Source of the DNA: Psychrobacter arenosus
GTDB lineage: Bacteria > Pseudomonadota > Gammaproteobacteria > Pseudomonadales > Moraxellaceae
NCBI RefSeq assembly: GCF_904848165.1
Contig: NZ_LR884459.1
Coordinates: 806,001 to 870,000, forward strand
Length of the DNA stretch: 64,000 nucleotides
Reading direction: 5' to 3'
Position numbers and translations under genes: made by a program. The notes under the pieces were generated by a model. That model made no database searches. It was not told the DNA's origin and saw only the letters and a program-made list of their open reading frames with translations. Positions 36,195 to 46,606 of this stretch are shown here, one piece after another (positions within the stretch are counted from its first letter, which is position 1; every line of letters begins with the position of its first letter).

Positions 36195-36330
36195 CTAATT
36201 TCCTTAATACTTATTGAGTAATAACCACTTAAATAATGTTAGACAGCGATTGCCTATAATGAATGATGACCAGTATAAGGAATTGGGCGGTAAAATTATA
36301 GAGCTGAACTCATTTTAACCTTGCCATGTC

Positions 36331-37449
36331 TTACCATTTAGCAAAATGGTCTTCTGCTAGCCCTAGCACTTTATCCAGTTTAATCACTGTGCTACCCAAG
36401 CGAATCTCACCACTATACTCGCCTAGCCATTGCTCAAAGATACTGGCAATCACTCCGTAATTATCGGTCTTTTTATAGACGTGCAGTGGGGTAAAGTTCA
36501 GCTCGATATCGACGTTGCTCCACCCTAAATTTTGATGATATACCCGCCAAGGAGCTTGGATATTATTCTTACTCTTACCTTTTCGCTGTCCTTCACCTCG
36601 AGAGAACATGACGGATGGCAAATAGTGAATCTGTCCGTCTAGCCAGCACGCATTTTCGCTAGCGCCAGTCTCATTTACCCCCATAGATAGATTCAATAGA
36701 AACTGGCGGCCATCGGGCAGATAAGTATTAATACAGCTCCAAAACCAATTGGTCTCATGGCGCATATAACCAAGGGTCCAATCCAAATTAGCCAGAGCCT
36801 GCTTATCAAATTCAAGCACTTCTTCTGGGCTATTACTATAAAACTTTGATTGAGGCTTAATGGTGATCTGACCTGCTACCGTTTGGAACGGTTCCTTTTG
36901 GGTAAAGGTCCAGCCACGCCGACCCGCTGGCGTACAAATCGCTAAAGGTTGCTGATAGCGTCCTAACGTCGCCGATAACCCTATAGTGGCGCTATCCAGA
37001 GTGACATTAACTTGCGTCGGGCTAAACGTCATGGTCAGCTTAAGGTGCAGGTGGTCAAAAGCCATCTGCCCTTGATAATGGTCGCCGTCAAATAAAGCAT
37101 CGCGCTTTAGTGGCTTTAACGCCTCGCCAATCTCCATCTCCTGCGTATCCTCATTGAATAGGTAAATAAAGGCAGTGGTGGCTACTTTAATCGTCGCTAA
37201 GGCTATGCAGACCCTATAGGGCGGCTGCACAATTTGGATAAAGGCAAACTGATTGGCTTTGAAGTCTTTGCGCCAAGTCGATAAAGACTTTTGTGAAATA
37301 AGATAACTGTGATAATCCAAGTAGTTGATGCGCTTTACCCCAGCAAATACCCCGAAAGTAGGTTGGCCGTCTTGAATTAGCTGGTCTAAAATTAGCAGGC
37401 CTCTATTCACAGATTCTGACTGCGCAGAGTCTCTTGCTGATGTTGTCAT
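36331..37449 (-). CDS. DUF2804 domain-containing protein
   Basis: This 372-residue cytosolic protein has no signal peptide or membrane segment. It fits the DUF2804 family: an N-terminal GVFAGVKRINYLDYHSY, a beta-rich body, the conserved GYMRHETNWFWSCINTYL and LNLSMGVNETGASENACWLDG, and a C-terminal LGLAEDHFAKW. The whole-length repeat of beta strands and the Trp-rich central motif suggest a lipocalin-like or AttH-like fold. Biochemical activity is unknown to me. It is a single gene between dcd and a Sel1-repeat gene. Confidence 0.8.
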   Translation of the reverse strand: MTTSARDSAQSESVNRGLLILDQLIQDGQPTFGVFAGVKRINYLDYHSYLISQKSLSTWRKDFKANQFAFIQIVQPPYRVCIALATIKVATTAFIYLFNEDTQEMEIGEALKPLKRDALFDGDHYQGQMAFDHLHLKLTMTFSPTQVNVTLDSATIGLSATLGRYQQPLAICTPAGRRGWTFTQKEPFQTVAGQITIKPQSKFYSNSPEEVLEFDKQALANLDWTLGYMRHETNWFWSCINTYLPDGRQFLLNLSMGVNETGASENACWLDGQIHYLPSVMFSRGEGQRKGKSKNNIQAPWRVYHQNLGWSNVDIELNFTPLHVYKKTDNYGVIASIFEQWLGEYSGEIRLGSTVIKLDKVLGLAEDHFAKW

Positions 37450-37667
37450 ATCACTTCCTTGTTATAAGCCGTTCCTTAGCCTCACTATACCAAAAAAAAC
37501 TATTCCCAAAAAAAGCTTGGGTATGGTCTTGAGGTAAGCCTTCTATTTAAACCTAAAAAATGGCCCACCCCAAAAGATAGACCATTGATTTTACTTTCTA
37601 AGCGCACCTTAGCTACTCGTATTAAAACCTTTTCTAATGGCAATAGTGAGCTACTTTATCATCCTGA

Positions 37668-38525
37668 TTAATCTAGATTTCTATATTCTTTACAGCTGGG
37701 CAGATGGCCATTATCACAAGCAACGCCAAACCATTCTTTCGCCTTGTCACTACTTTGACGGATACCCTCGCCGTTATAGTACATTATCGCCAAATTATGT
37801 TGCGCATCGACGTAGCCTTGCTCAGCAGACTCTGTATACCATCTAAAAGCCTCTGCTTTACTCTGTGGTACGCCTTCCCCTTCGTCATAAGATACCGCTA
37901 AATTATATTGTGCAGTGGCATGGCCTTGTTCCGCCGCTTGGCGATACAGTGCTACCGCTTTAGTATGGCTTTGCTTGACCCCTTCGCCTTCATCATAAGC
38001 CACGGCTAAGTTATATTGAGCATCTGCGTCACCTTGGTCTGCGGCTTTGCGATACCACTCTGCGGCCTTAGCATGGTCTACAGGCACGCCTTTGCCTTCA
38101 TCATAATAGATACCCAAATTGAACTGGGCATCTGAATCGCCTTGCTCAGCCGCTTTAAGATACCATTTACGCGCTTGCTCATAATTTTGTGGCACACCTT
38201 GCCCATGCGAGTACATCCAAGCTAGGTTGTATTGAGCCTCTGTATAACCCTGGTTGGCGGCCTTGCGATACCATTTAACAGACTCAATATAGTTTTCTTG
38301 CTCGTCGTAATCTAGTGCCAACTCGTATTGGGCTTCGGCATCTCCTTGCTCTGCTAATACCCTATTAGCATTGAAGCTGGAGTTTTGACTAGCGGTCAAG
38401 CTAGAATTAAGATTGGTACTGGGCTTAAGGACACTAGCCGATGCCGCTACGGACAATCCCAATGACAATGCGGTAGTAATGACTAATTTAGACAGCAACA
38501 GTCTGTTCACTAATAGAGTTTTCAT
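37668..38525 (-). CDS. Secreted Sel1-repeat protein
   Basis: This 285-residue protein has an N-terminal signal peptide (LVITTALSLGLSVAASA) followed by six Sel1-like repeats of about 36 residues from about residue 64. Each repeat reads AQ(Y/F)NLAxxYDEGEGVxQ and ends in A(A/D)EQG. The repeats form a TPR-like alpha solenoid for protein-protein contacts in the periplasm. The C terminus has two cysteines (VACDNGHLPSCKEY). No partner gene is adjacent, so its role is unknown. Confidence 0.88.
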   Translation of the reverse strand: MKTLLVNRLLLSKLVITTALSLGLSVAASASVLKPSTNLNSSLTASQNSSFNANRVLAEQGDAEAQYELALDYDEQENYIESVKWYRKAANQGYTEAQYNLAWMYSHGQGVPQNYEQARKWYLKAAEQGDSDAQFNLGIYYDEGKGVPVDHAKAAEWYRKAADQGDADAQYNLAVAYDEGEGVKQSHTKAVALYRQAAEQGHATAQYNLAVSYDEGEGVPQSKAEAFRWYTESAEQGYVDAQHNLAIMYYNGEGIRQSSDKAKEWFGVACDNGHLPSCKEYRNLD

Positions 38526-38770
38526 TTTTCTTCCTTAAAAATGGGGAGCATGGATTGGGATCGTTTTAGTCAGCTCATTAGTAGTTGCTAAGACTTGCCC
38601 GCATTAATCACTAACTATTATCTTAATAACACCTTGATTTTACATATTTATTAAACAGATTGTAGAGAAAATTAGTGAAAGTAATAAGGATTTTTAAAGG
38701 CTATAGCGGTTATCTCTATCTGTAAACATGGTTACCTTATAAAGCAATAACATAACCTCGCCTTCTCAGT

Positions 38771-38866
38771 TTAGGCCAGCTGCCAAGTAACAACCAAGAG
38801 CCCAAAGGATAGTGCCACGATAAGCAGCTTAAACAATACCACCTTTTTGGCATTTGCTCGGCTCAT
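38771..38866 (-). CDS. Putative 31-residue single-helix membrane protein
   Basis: An ATG at 38866, with AAGGA seven bases upstream, opens a 31-codon ORF. It reads MSRANAKKVVLFKLL, then a hydrophobic helix (IVALSFGLLVVTWQLA) to a TAA. Positive N terminus and one membrane segment fit a small inner-membrane protein, N-in. It lies about 100 bp downstream of apbC on the same strand. The remainder of the 38526-38965 gap shows nothing else. Confidence 0.5.
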   Translation of the reverse strand: MSRANAKKVVLFKLLIVALSFGLLVVTWQLA

Positions 38867-38965
38867 GGGTTATCCTTCGCTGCTCGGCGGATTGGAATCT
38901 CTTTACCCTGTTTCTAAAGCTCATAATACTGTTTTTAAAGCTCGTTATGACGGTTGCTAGCGCTA

Positions 38966-40291
38966 TTAAAAAATACGCCCATCATCACGACTTTTGGCAA
39001 ATTTATCGATGTTAGTTTCGATATTTTTAGCAATATCAAGATAGTACTCCGCATACTCATCGCCCGCACCATCATTAGCAATCACACTCGGGATACCTTT
39101 ATCGGCTTGAGCACGAATACCACTCGCCAGCGGCAATTGACCTAATAACGGTACTTGGTATTCTTTGGCAATAGTCTCACCACCACCTGCACCAAAGATA
39201 GCTTCAGTGGTTCCGCAATTTGAACAGGTATGCAGCGCCATATTTTCGACCACACCCAACACAGCAATATTGGTCTTATTAAACATTTCAACGCCTTTTT
39301 GCGCATCCATCAACGCTACATGCTGTGGGGTCGTGACAATGACAGCGCCTGTTACTGGAATACGCTGAGCTAGGGTCAATTGAATATCGCCTGTACCGGG
39401 TGGCATATCGATCACAAGATAATCGAGCGATGGCCAGTTGGTCTGGTTAAACAGCTGCATAAGCGCACCGGTGGCTTTCGGACCACGCCAAGCCACGGGC
39501 GTATTGTCGCCACCCAATAAGCTACCGATAGACAGTATCGGCATACCATGTGCCTCAACGGGTACAAACTGCTCATTTTCTAAATCAGGTTTGACGCCTT
39601 CTACCCCGAGCATGGTAGGGATACTAGGGCCATAGATATCGGCATCTAACACCCCCACGCGGTTGCCTAATTTCTTCAAAGCTAAAGCAATATTCACGGT
39701 CGTGGTCGATTTACCTACTCCACCTTTACCAGAGGCTACGACGATAATATGACGAATGCGCGGATGTGGCGCGATACTCGCTTGGGTGGGCGCCCGTTTG
39801 GTAATAGGGGATTCATCAGGTTCTGAGGTATTTGCCGGTTGTGCGCTAGCAGGTTTAACCGCTGCTTTACTCGCCCCCATAGCATCGGTCGTCTTAGGTA
39901 AGGTGCGACCTGCCCCTTTATTAGACCCAGCAGCAGGGATATCATTGGAAGTCGCGTTAGATTTTACAGGTTTGGGCAACCCCTTATCTTTAGCTGCTAG
40001 CATAGTCACGTTCATATTAATTTCTTTAATCCCATGCGGCTCTAGGAGTTGCCCAAGCTCACGTTGAATATTTTCTGGGTCACTGTCTGCTGGCAAGCGT
40101 AGGTCCAAAGTCACACTATCCCCTTCACGGCTCAAGCCCGTTAGCATCTGCGCAATACTGACATTGCCCACATGGTAGCCCAGTATCACCTTATCAACAG
40201 CCGAATCCATTTGGGCCATTTCCGCTGGGGTTTCAGTAGTGGACGCTTTATCTTGTGAAGGGTTTAGTGTTTTTTTAATAAAGTTGAACAT
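38966..40291 (-). CDS. apbC: Iron-sulfur cluster carrier protein ApbC/Mrp
   Basis: This 441-residue P-loop ATPase of the Mrp/NBP35 family transfers Fe-S clusters to target proteins in the cytosol. An N-terminal MIP18/DUF59-like domain (about 25-105) is followed by a variable Ala/Pro-rich linker to about 178. The ATPase domain has the deviant Walker A GKGGVGKSTTTVNIA near 190, DADIYGPSIPTMLG, PPGTGDIQLT and the C-terminal cluster-binding pair CSNCG. The linker is longer than in E. coli Mrp. Confidence 0.93.
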   Translation of the reverse strand: MFNFIKKTLNPSQDKASTTETPAEMAQMDSAVDKVILGYHVGNVSIAQMLTGLSREGDSVTLDLRLPADSDPENIQRELGQLLEPHGIKEINMNVTMLAAKDKGLPKPVKSNATSNDIPAAGSNKGAGRTLPKTTDAMGASKAAVKPASAQPANTSEPDESPITKRAPTQASIAPHPRIRHIIVVASGKGGVGKSTTTVNIALALKKLGNRVGVLDADIYGPSIPTMLGVEGVKPDLENEQFVPVEAHGMPILSIGSLLGGDNTPVAWRGPKATGALMQLFNQTNWPSLDYLVIDMPPGTGDIQLTLAQRIPVTGAVIVTTPQHVALMDAQKGVEMFNKTNIAVLGVVENMALHTCSNCGTTEAIFGAGGGETIAKEYQVPLLGQLPLASGIRAQADKGIPSVIANDGAGDEYAEYYLDIAKNIETNIDKFAKSRDDGRIF

Positions 40292-40371
40292 AGCGATTTA
40301 GACCTTAGTTATCATATTTCTATAGGGTACTAGCAATGGGTTTAGTGTAGCCGAGTTTGGCCTATAAAAAA

Positions 40372-40401
40372 ACCACAACGCCTGTATGAGGTCATTGTGG
40401 T
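40372..40401 (-). terminator. Terminator of mgtE
   Basis: ACCACAA (40372-40378) pairs with TTGTGGT (40395-40401) and is followed on minus by seven Ts. Confidence 0.75.
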
Positions 40402-40483
40402 CTGAGCAAAATACTGCTTTAGGGGTAGTTAGCGACTTAATAGGGAGAAAAAGTTAGAAAAGCCAACTTATAGAAATAAGTAA

Positions 40484-41821
40484 TTAGAAAGTTAAAAATC
40501 TTGAAGCAATAAACAAATATATGATGACGCCTGAAGCATCACAGACTGAAGTGATTAATGGGGCACTGGCAGTAGCGGGGTCAAAGCCTAGCTTGTTCAA
40601 TATGAACGGTAAGCTCATACCAATCACACAACCAATCATAACCACTGACATCATACTGAGGGCTAAGACTAGCGATACCACTTCATCGCCACGAATATAG
40701 CCGATAATGGAAATAGCTATCGCCATTGTGCCGCCCAATAACAGAGCGACCATCGCCTCTCGACCCAATAGCGAGAACCAGTCGCGCATGACCACATCGC
40801 CAGTGGCCAATGCTCGCACCATCAAGGTAGCGGACTGTGAGCCGGCATTACCGCCACTATCAACCAATAAGGGCAAGAAGAATACTAAGACTAAGTTAGC
40901 GGCAATCACTTCTTCAAAATGCGAGATACCAATACCAGAAAGCAGGTTACCAAAGACTAAAAATACCAGCCAGAATACCCGTTTACGGTATAACACGCGG
41001 ATGCTAACGTCTTTGAGCTTGCCCACCATAGTGGAGACACCACCGGACTTATGGAAGTCATCGGTAGCCTCATCGCTAGCGACGTCCATCGCGTCATCAT
41101 GGGTCACTATCCCAACCAAAGCGCCATTGTCATCAATAATAGGTAGTGCAATCAAGTCATAACGCGCTACAGTCTTTGCGACATCCTCTTGGTCTTCATT
41201 GACATTGCATGACACCACAGAGTCGACCATTACCTCGCTAATAGCACTCTCTGGCGGAGCCAAAATCAGGGCACGTAAGGAAACTACGCCTAATAAGGTA
41301 CGCTGGGCATCAATCACATAAGCGTGATAAATGGTCTCTACATCGGGCGCTTCTCTACGCAAAGAAGCCAAGGCTTCAGCGACATCCATCTCCGGAGACA
41401 AGGTCGCATAATCTGAGGTCATTAATGCCCCAGCGGTCCCTTCACGATAGGCTGCTAAGCGGCGGATATCCTCTCGCATAACCTGAGCTAACGCTGGTAG
41501 TAAAGCATCGCGCTGTCCTTGGTTAAAGCATTTATATAAATCAGCGCGCTCATCCGCAGGCATCTCGCCGACTAAGGCCACCAATTTATCTTGTGGAAAC
41601 TCCTCAGCCAACTCCAATTGGATATCGGCGTCTAGATAGGAAAATATCGTAGCGCGATTGGGCAGACGGTCGAGCAGTTGCCAAGCTAGGGCTGGCTTGA
41701 TCAGGGCTAATAAGTCTGCAATATCGATAGGCCGTAGGTCTTCAAGCTCAGTCATGGCTTGCTCAAACTGTTGTTGCTCAATAGCGTTGCTTAACATCAA
41801 CGCAAAAGAAGGCACATTCAT
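40484..41821 (-). CDS. mgtE: Magnesium transporter MgtE
   Basis: This inner-membrane Mg2+ channel (445 aa) has a cytosolic N-domain (about 1-125, superhelical, LADIAD-type repeats such as PIDIADLLALIKP). Two CBS domains that sense Mg2+ lie at about 130-250 (MTSDYATLSPEMDVAEAL, VARYDLIALPIIDDNGALVGIVTHDDAMDV). A five-helix pore domain has the family motif FLPLLVDSGGNAGSQSATLMVRAL and the C-terminal PLITSVCDASGVIIYL. No Mg2+ riboswitch is apparent in the short upstream gap. Confidence 0.94.
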   Translation of the reverse strand: MNVPSFALMLSNAIEQQQFEQAMTELEDLRPIDIADLLALIKPALAWQLLDRLPNRATIFSYLDADIQLELAEEFPQDKLVALVGEMPADERADLYKCFNQGQRDALLPALAQVMREDIRRLAAYREGTAGALMTSDYATLSPEMDVAEALASLRREAPDVETIYHAYVIDAQRTLLGVVSLRALILAPPESAISEVMVDSVVSCNVNEDQEDVAKTVARYDLIALPIIDDNGALVGIVTHDDAMDVASDEATDDFHKSGGVSTMVGKLKDVSIRVLYRKRVFWLVFLVFGNLLSGIGISHFEEVIAANLVLVFFLPLLVDSGGNAGSQSATLMVRALATGDVVMRDWFSLLGREAMVALLLGGTMAIAISIIGYIRGDEVVSLVLALSMMSVVMIGCVIGMSLPFILNKLGFDPATASAPLITSVCDASGVIIYLFIASRFLTF

Positions 41822-41875
41822 AAGGTTTACTCCATAGCTTTACTTGGCACTGACCTAAACGGTATAGCAAGCAAC

Positions 41876-41901
41876 AAAAAAAAGAGCCAATAAATTGGCT
41901 C
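41876..41901 (-). terminator. Terminator between bdhA and mgtE
   Basis: GAGCCAAT (41884-41891) pairs with ATTGGCTC (41894-41901) and is followed on minus by eight Ts. It ends the scoA-scoB-bdhA transcript. Confidence 0.8.
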
Positions 41902-42095
41902 AAATTTTAAATAAAACAAGATGTTAATGGATTGGGTTTTTATTAGCAAGCTAAGGTTACTTCAATCCGTGCTAGCAATGACTAATAAACAAGAGCCAAC
42001 CTAATTTTAACGACTCTAACTGCTACCCATACGCTCACTTTTTTAATAACCCTATTGGCTCCACCGCCATCCTTAACTTAATGACTAGGTTTAGC

Positions 42096-42896
42096 TTAAT
42101 TCATAAACCAACCATGGCTGGCCACAATAGATTGCCCTGTAAAGACATTGCTTGGGAAAGCGGCTAGGAATAAAGCCAATTGCGCGATATCGTCGACCGT
42201 CGTAAATTCCTTATCTACAGTATTCACTAGCATAATGTCATTCACTACCGCTTCTTCACTAATGCCTTTCTCTGCTGCTTGTTCAGGGATTTGTTTCTCT
42301 ACGAGTGGGGTTTTAACGAAACCTGGGCAAATGACATGCGCACGCACATTATGCTCAGCGCCTTCTTTTGCCAAGACGCGACATAGCCCTAATAGACCAT
42401 GTTTCGCCGTCACATAAGGCGCCTTATACATTGAGGCTTCATGCGAATGCACCGAGCCCATGTAAATCACGGTGCCAACTTTGTCATTTTGATACATATG
42501 CTGTAGGGCGGCTTTAGTGGTTAAAAATGCGCCATCTAAATGGATAGCCAGCATCTTTTTCCAGTTGTCATAGCTCATTTTATTGATGGGGTCGATAATT
42601 TGAATACCCGCATTAGAGACTAAGATATCAATACTGCCAAAGCTGTCTACTAGCTTTTGCACGCCAGCATTTACCGCGTCCTCTGAGGTCACATCCATCT
42701 CAATAGCAAGGGCTTTGCCGCCTTGAGATTCGATAGCGTCTACGACTTTTTGTGCCGCTTCAATATTAATATCGGCGATACCGACAGTAGCCCCTGCTTT
42801 CGCATAGGTTTCAGCAATATCTCTGCCAATACCGCTAGCTGAGCCGGTGACTAGGGCCACTTGACCCGTTAAATCTTGTGTTAATTGCGTCGCCAT
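42096..42896 (-). CDS. bdhA: 3-hydroxybutyrate dehydrogenase (SDR family)
   Basis: This 266-residue short-chain dehydrogenase/reductase most likely converts D-3-hydroxybutyrate to acetoacetate with NAD+. It has the cofactor motif [16 protein letters not shown], the acidic residue ADIN selecting NAD, NAGIQ, the catalytic Ser in MGSVHS and the YVTAKHG catalytic Tyr/Lys. The C terminus with ASHGWFMN is typical of 3-hydroxybutyrate dehydrogenases. It is downstream of the CoA-transferase genes scoA and scoB, which use its product. Confidence 0.88.
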   Translation of the reverse strand: MATQLTQDLTGQVALVTGSASGIGRDIAETYAKAGATVGIADINIEAAQKVVDAIESQGGKALAIEMDVTSEDAVNAGVQKLVDSFGSIDILVSNAGIQIIDPINKMSYDNWKKMLAIHLDGAFLTTKAALQHMYQNDKVGTVIYMGSVHSHEASMYKAPYVTAKHGLLGLCRVLAKEGAEHNVRAHVICPGFVKTPLVEKQIPEQAAEKGISEEAVVNDIMLVNTVDKEFTTVDDIAQLALFLAAFPSNVFTGQSIVASHGWFMN

Positions 42897-43117
42897 ATTC
42901 TTTCCTTGAAGATGATTGATTGTTCAATAAATCCTAATATTACTCGCTGTCTACCAGCCATATATACAGACAGTTTGTTGTTATTTATTGCGTACTACTA
43001 ACCATAAAATGACCATGTTTAGCAATAAGCTAGCGCTGTGTGGCATGATGCTACACAGTGCTAATACCACTAAGACGAGTATTTATAATCGAGTGTTTAT
43101 AATAGGAGTAAACAGGC

Positions 43118-43747
43118 TTACTGCGCGATAGTAACGGGGGTGTTCTTTTGCAACTCTTCGAAAGTGACGCCATCCGCTAATTCGACCAACTTAAGACCGT
43201 TATCGGTGACATCTAATACTGCAAGCTCAGTAATAATACGATTTACCACTTTTTGACCAGTCAAAGGCAGTTGGCATTCCGCCAAGATTTTAGGTTCGCC
43301 GTATTTATTCACCTGCTCCATCAATACGATGACGCGCTGTACACCGGCGACCAAATCCATCGCGCCGCCCATACCTTTAACCATCTTGCCCGGAATCATC
43401 CAGTTGGCCAGATCGCCATTTTCGGCGACTTCCATCGCGCCTAAAATCGCTAGGTTCACGTGACCGCCACGAATCATCGCAAACGAGTCTGAGCTACCAA
43501 AAAAGCTCGCGCCTTTTTCTGCAGTGACCGTTTGCTTACCCGCATTAATTAGGTCGGCATCAACATTGTCTTCTGTCGGAAATTCGCCAATACCTAGTAA
43601 GCCATTTTCAGACTGCAACCAAACGTCCATACCTTCAGGAATATAGTTCGCCACTAGCGTGGGCAGACCAATCCCTAGGTTTACATAATAGCCATCCTGC
43701 AGCTCTTGGGCAGCGCGCTGCGCCATTTGTTCTCTTGTCCATGCCAT
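43118..43747 (-). CDS. scoB: 3-oxoacid CoA-transferase subunit B
   Basis: This 209-residue beta subunit of succinyl-CoA:3-ketoacid CoA-transferase has [19 protein letters not shown] and the catalytic Glu in [11 protein letters not shown], followed by [14 protein letters not shown]. The enzyme activates acetoacetate to acetoacetyl-CoA. It is 83 bp downstream of scoA. AGGAG stands before the ATG. Confidence 0.93.
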   Translation of the reverse strand: MAWTREQMAQRAAQELQDGYYVNLGIGLPTLVANYIPEGMDVWLQSENGLLGIGEFPTEDNVDADLINAGKQTVTAEKGASFFGSSDSFAMIRGGHVNLAILGAMEVAENGDLANWMIPGKMVKGMGGAMDLVAGVQRVIVLMEQVNKYGEPKILAECQLPLTGQKVVNRIITELAVLDVTDNGLKLVELADGVTFEELQKNTPVTIAQ

Positions 43748-43830
43748 GGTAATGCTCCTGATTGTTTTATTCTATTTTGCGTAATATCTGTTTCGCGTAA
43801 ATTCTGTTTTAAGGCGTATTTTGCTAGCGG

Positions 43831-44538
43831 TTAACTCGCCGCTTTCACCGTTACTTTTTCAATGCGCTTTTCAGGGTTCGCATTCAATACGATGCGCTGC
43901 ACAAAGATACCTGGCAGATGAATCTCATCAGGATTAAGCTCACCAATTTCAACGATTTCTTCTACTTCCGCTACCGTGATTTTGCCGGCCATAGCGCAGT
44001 CTGGGTTAAAGTTACGCGCAGTCTTATTAAAAATTAAGTTACCGGCTTTATCCGCTTTTTGCGCTTTTACTAACGCCACATCTGCCGTCAGCGAATGCTC
44101 TAATACATAAGTGCGACCATCAAAATCGCGCGTTTCTTTGCCTTCCGCCACTTGAGTACCGACACCGGTGGCTGTATAGAAAGCTGGAATACCAGCGCCG
44201 CCCGCACGTAGCTTCTCTGCTAATGTCCCCTGTGGGGTTAAGTCGACTTCTAACTCACCACCTAAGTATTGACGCTCAAACTCTTTATTTTCACCCACAT
44301 AAGAGGAAATCATCTTTTTGATCTGACGCGTCTTGAGCAATAAACCTAAGCCAAAATCATCGACCCCAGCATTATTACTGATACAAGTTAAGTCTTTCAC
44401 GCCCGTATCGCGTAACGCCACGATTAAATCTTCCGGAATACCGCACAGGCCAAAACCGCCAATAGCGAGAGTTTGCCCGTCTTGAATAATGTCTGCTAGT
44501 GCTTCATTAGCACTGCCAAATACCTTGGATTGACTCAT
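43831..44538 (-). CDS. scoA: 3-oxoacid CoA-transferase subunit A
   Basis: This 235-residue alpha subunit pairs with ScoB. Markers are the [13 protein letters not shown] nucleotide or CoA loop, [14 protein letters not shown], the [30 protein letters not shown] segment (here in two parts: [16 protein letters not shown] and [15 protein letters not shown]), and [10 protein letters not shown]. It is first in the scoA-scoB-bdhA run and divergent from the GntP permease gene. Confidence 0.93.
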   Translation of the reverse strand: MSQSKVFGSANEALADIIQDGQTLAIGGFGLCGIPEDLIVALRDTGVKDLTCISNNAGVDDFGLGLLLKTRQIKKMISSYVGENKEFERQYLGGELEVDLTPQGTLAEKLRAGGAGIPAFYTATGVGTQVAEGKETRDFDGRTYVLEHSLTADVALVKAQKADKAGNLIFNKTARNFNPDCAMAGKITVAEVEEIVEIGELNPDEIHLPGIFVQRIVLNANPEKRIEKVTVKAAS

Positions 44539-45061
44539 AATCTTGCTCCCTGTCAGGTTATTGATTGTAAAATATTGGATTTTATAAACTAAGGCGTGTC
44601 CTCAATTGACAACACGCCATAAATATTTGATTTGTCAGATAATTAATTTAATGAAAGTAGAAAACATTTTTCCTAACAAATATTGGGAAGTAGCATTTAA
44701 TAGTAAGTAAACTTATATTAATAATATAAATATTAACTTGATACGTTCCCTATCACTATAAATTGTGCTAACTTAGCACATTATTGCGATACGAGCTAGA
44801 CCTGATTGCGTATGGTCATTAGGCTCACCTAGTCTACCTTGCGTTATCTCTAGCTCCATTAGTTCTCATTATTATTGGCCTAATAATCGTAATTTTTAAG
44901 CCTTAATGCCTTTCATAACTCATAGTTTATCCCTTACATTCCTCAAGTTGGGAACGCTATGCTATGGCTATGAAAACAGCTTAAGAGAGCTCGCAAAACT
45001 GTTATATTTTAAATAATCCATCAGGATGGTGGATTATCATTTTACCAAGGAGAAGGTGTCT
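44539..45061. other. Divergent control region of the ketone-body genes
   Basis: This 523-bp spacer lies between scoA (minus) and the permease gene (plus). An inverted repeat GGCGTGT (44593-44599) / ACACGCC (44612-44618) lies 55-80 bp before scoA and could be an operator or leader hairpin. No regulator gene is adjacent and no ORF is supportable. Confidence 0.45.
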
Positions 45062-46480
45062 ATGTTTAGCACATTGGCCATTATCATTACTTTACTGCTA
45101 CTGATGTATTTTGCCTATCGTGGCTACTCGGTACTGTTTTTAGCGCCCATCATGGCCATCTTAGCTGTGTTTTTATCCGGCGATTTTTTGAGCAGTATTC
45201 CCGCTTACACCGACGTCTTCATGACCGCCCTCAGCGGTTTCTTAATGAAGTTTTTCCCCATCTTTCTGTTAGGCGCTATTTTTGGGCGGCTTATGGCAGA
45301 TTCAGGCGCAGCGACTGCGATTGCGCGCACGGTGGTCGAAAAACTAGGGGCTAATAAAGCCATCTTAGCCGTGATTTTAGTGTGTGCTATCTTAACTTAT
45401 GGCGGTGTTTCGCTATTCGTAGTGGCCTTCGCTATTTATCCGATTGCTAAAGACTTGTTTAAAGCTGCGGGTATTCCTAAGCGCTTGATTCCGGCCGCTA
45501 TTGCCCTAGGCTCATTCACTTTTACGATGACCGCCTTACCTGGCACGCCCGCCATTCAGAACGCCATTCCTATCCCTTATTACAATACCAACGTGTTTGC
45601 CGCCCCTATTCTCGGCATTATCGGTGGTTTAATTATGTTTACCTTAGGTTGGTTATGGCTACAGTCGCGCGCCAATAAAGCGATGGCGGCGGGTGAAGGC
45701 TATGGCATCCATGAGGAAGAAGAAGTTGGCTCACTCTCAAGTACAGGGGTCGAAGCAGACAATGTGAATACCACGCGTCACGTGTCTTTTGGCACTGCAA
45801 TGATTCCGCTAGTATTGGTCATCGGTCTGAACGCCCTACTGACTTATGTGGTATTTCCAGCCATGGACTTTAGCGCTATTCAGACGCAGTATCCTGACTT
45901 AAACATAGCCGGCTCATTAGGCTTATGGTCTATTATCATCTCGTTGGTACTAGCGTGTATCGTACTGATCTTCTTAAACGTTGGTCACTGGCGCAACCTG
46001 CAAAAAACTTTGAACCGCGGCACTTACGATTCCATGTTGCCTATCTTTAATACCGCATCAGAAGTAGGTTATGGGGCAGTTATTGCTTCGCTAGCAGGTT
46101 TCCTAATCATTCGTGATAGTATCCTGAACTTAAACCCTGAAAACCCTTTGATTTCAGAAGCCGTCGCCATGACTACTTTGGCAGGTATTACTGGTTCATC
46201 TTCAGGTGGTTTGAGTATCGCACTATCGACTTTAGGCGAAGACTACTATCAGATGGCATTGAAGACCGGTATTGACCCTGAATTGATGCACCGTGTGGCC
46301 GTTATGGCGGCAGGTGGTCTCGATACGCTACCGCATAGTGGCGCCGTTATTACCCTACTCGCTATCTGTGGTCTGACGCATAAGCAGTCTTATCTCAATA
46401 TTGCTATGGTGACTATGGTCATTCCATTGTTAGCGACAGTCGTCATTATTACCTTAGGATCATTGTTTGGGTCTTTCTAA
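45062..46480 (+). CDS. GntP-family permease, probable 3-hydroxybutyrate importer
   Basis: This 472-residue inner-membrane transporter of the GntP (gluconate/organic acid:H+) family has about 12 helices. The ATG at 45062 is chosen because AAGGAG is nine bases upstream. The 12-codon longer reading covers that site. Markers are FPIFLLGAIFGRLMADSGAATAIA, LTYGGVSLFVVAFAIYPIA, the TMTALPGTPAIQN loop and AAGGLDTLPHSGAV near the C terminus. Opposite scoAB-bdhA, its likely substrate is D-3-hydroxybutyrate or acetoacetate. That is inference from context, since the family also carries gluconate. Confidence 0.88.
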   Translation: MFSTLAIIITLLLLMYFAYRGYSVLFLAPIMAILAVFLSGDFLSSIPAYTDVFMTALSGFLMKFFPIFLLGAIFGRLMADSGAATAIARTVVEKLGANKAILAVILVCAILTYGGVSLFVVAFAIYPIAKDLFKAAGIPKRLIPAAIALGSFTFTMTALPGTPAIQNAIPIPYYNTNVFAAPILGIIGGLIMFTLGWLWLQSRANKAMAAGEGYGIHEEEEVGSLSSTGVEADNVNTTRHVSFGTAMIPLVLVIGLNALLTYVVFPAMDFSAIQTQYPDLNIAGSLGLWSIIISLVLACIVLIFLNVGHWRNLQKTLNRGTYDSMLPIFNTASEVGYGAVIASLAGFLIIRDSILNLNPENPLISEAVAMTTLAGITGSSSGGLSIALSTLGEDYYQMALKTGIDPELMHRVAVMAAGGLDTLPHSGAVITLLAICGLTHKQSYLNIAMVTMVIPLLATVVIITLGSLFGSF

Positions 46481-46515
46481 GGCAATCTATCGTTAATTCC
46501 TCCTTAACGAGTCAT

Positions 46516-46558
46516 AAAAAAGGGCAATCTAGCTTTGGGTTAGGTTGCCCTTTTTTTA
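46516..46558 (+). terminator. Terminator of the GntP permease gene
   Basis: AAAAGGGCAA pairs with TTGCCCTTTT, with a 17-base loop and a long T-run. Confidence 0.8.
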
Positions 46559-46606
46559 TTTACACTTTTTTATATCTGAAAATTGATAACTGACGCTTTA
46601 TTTCTT

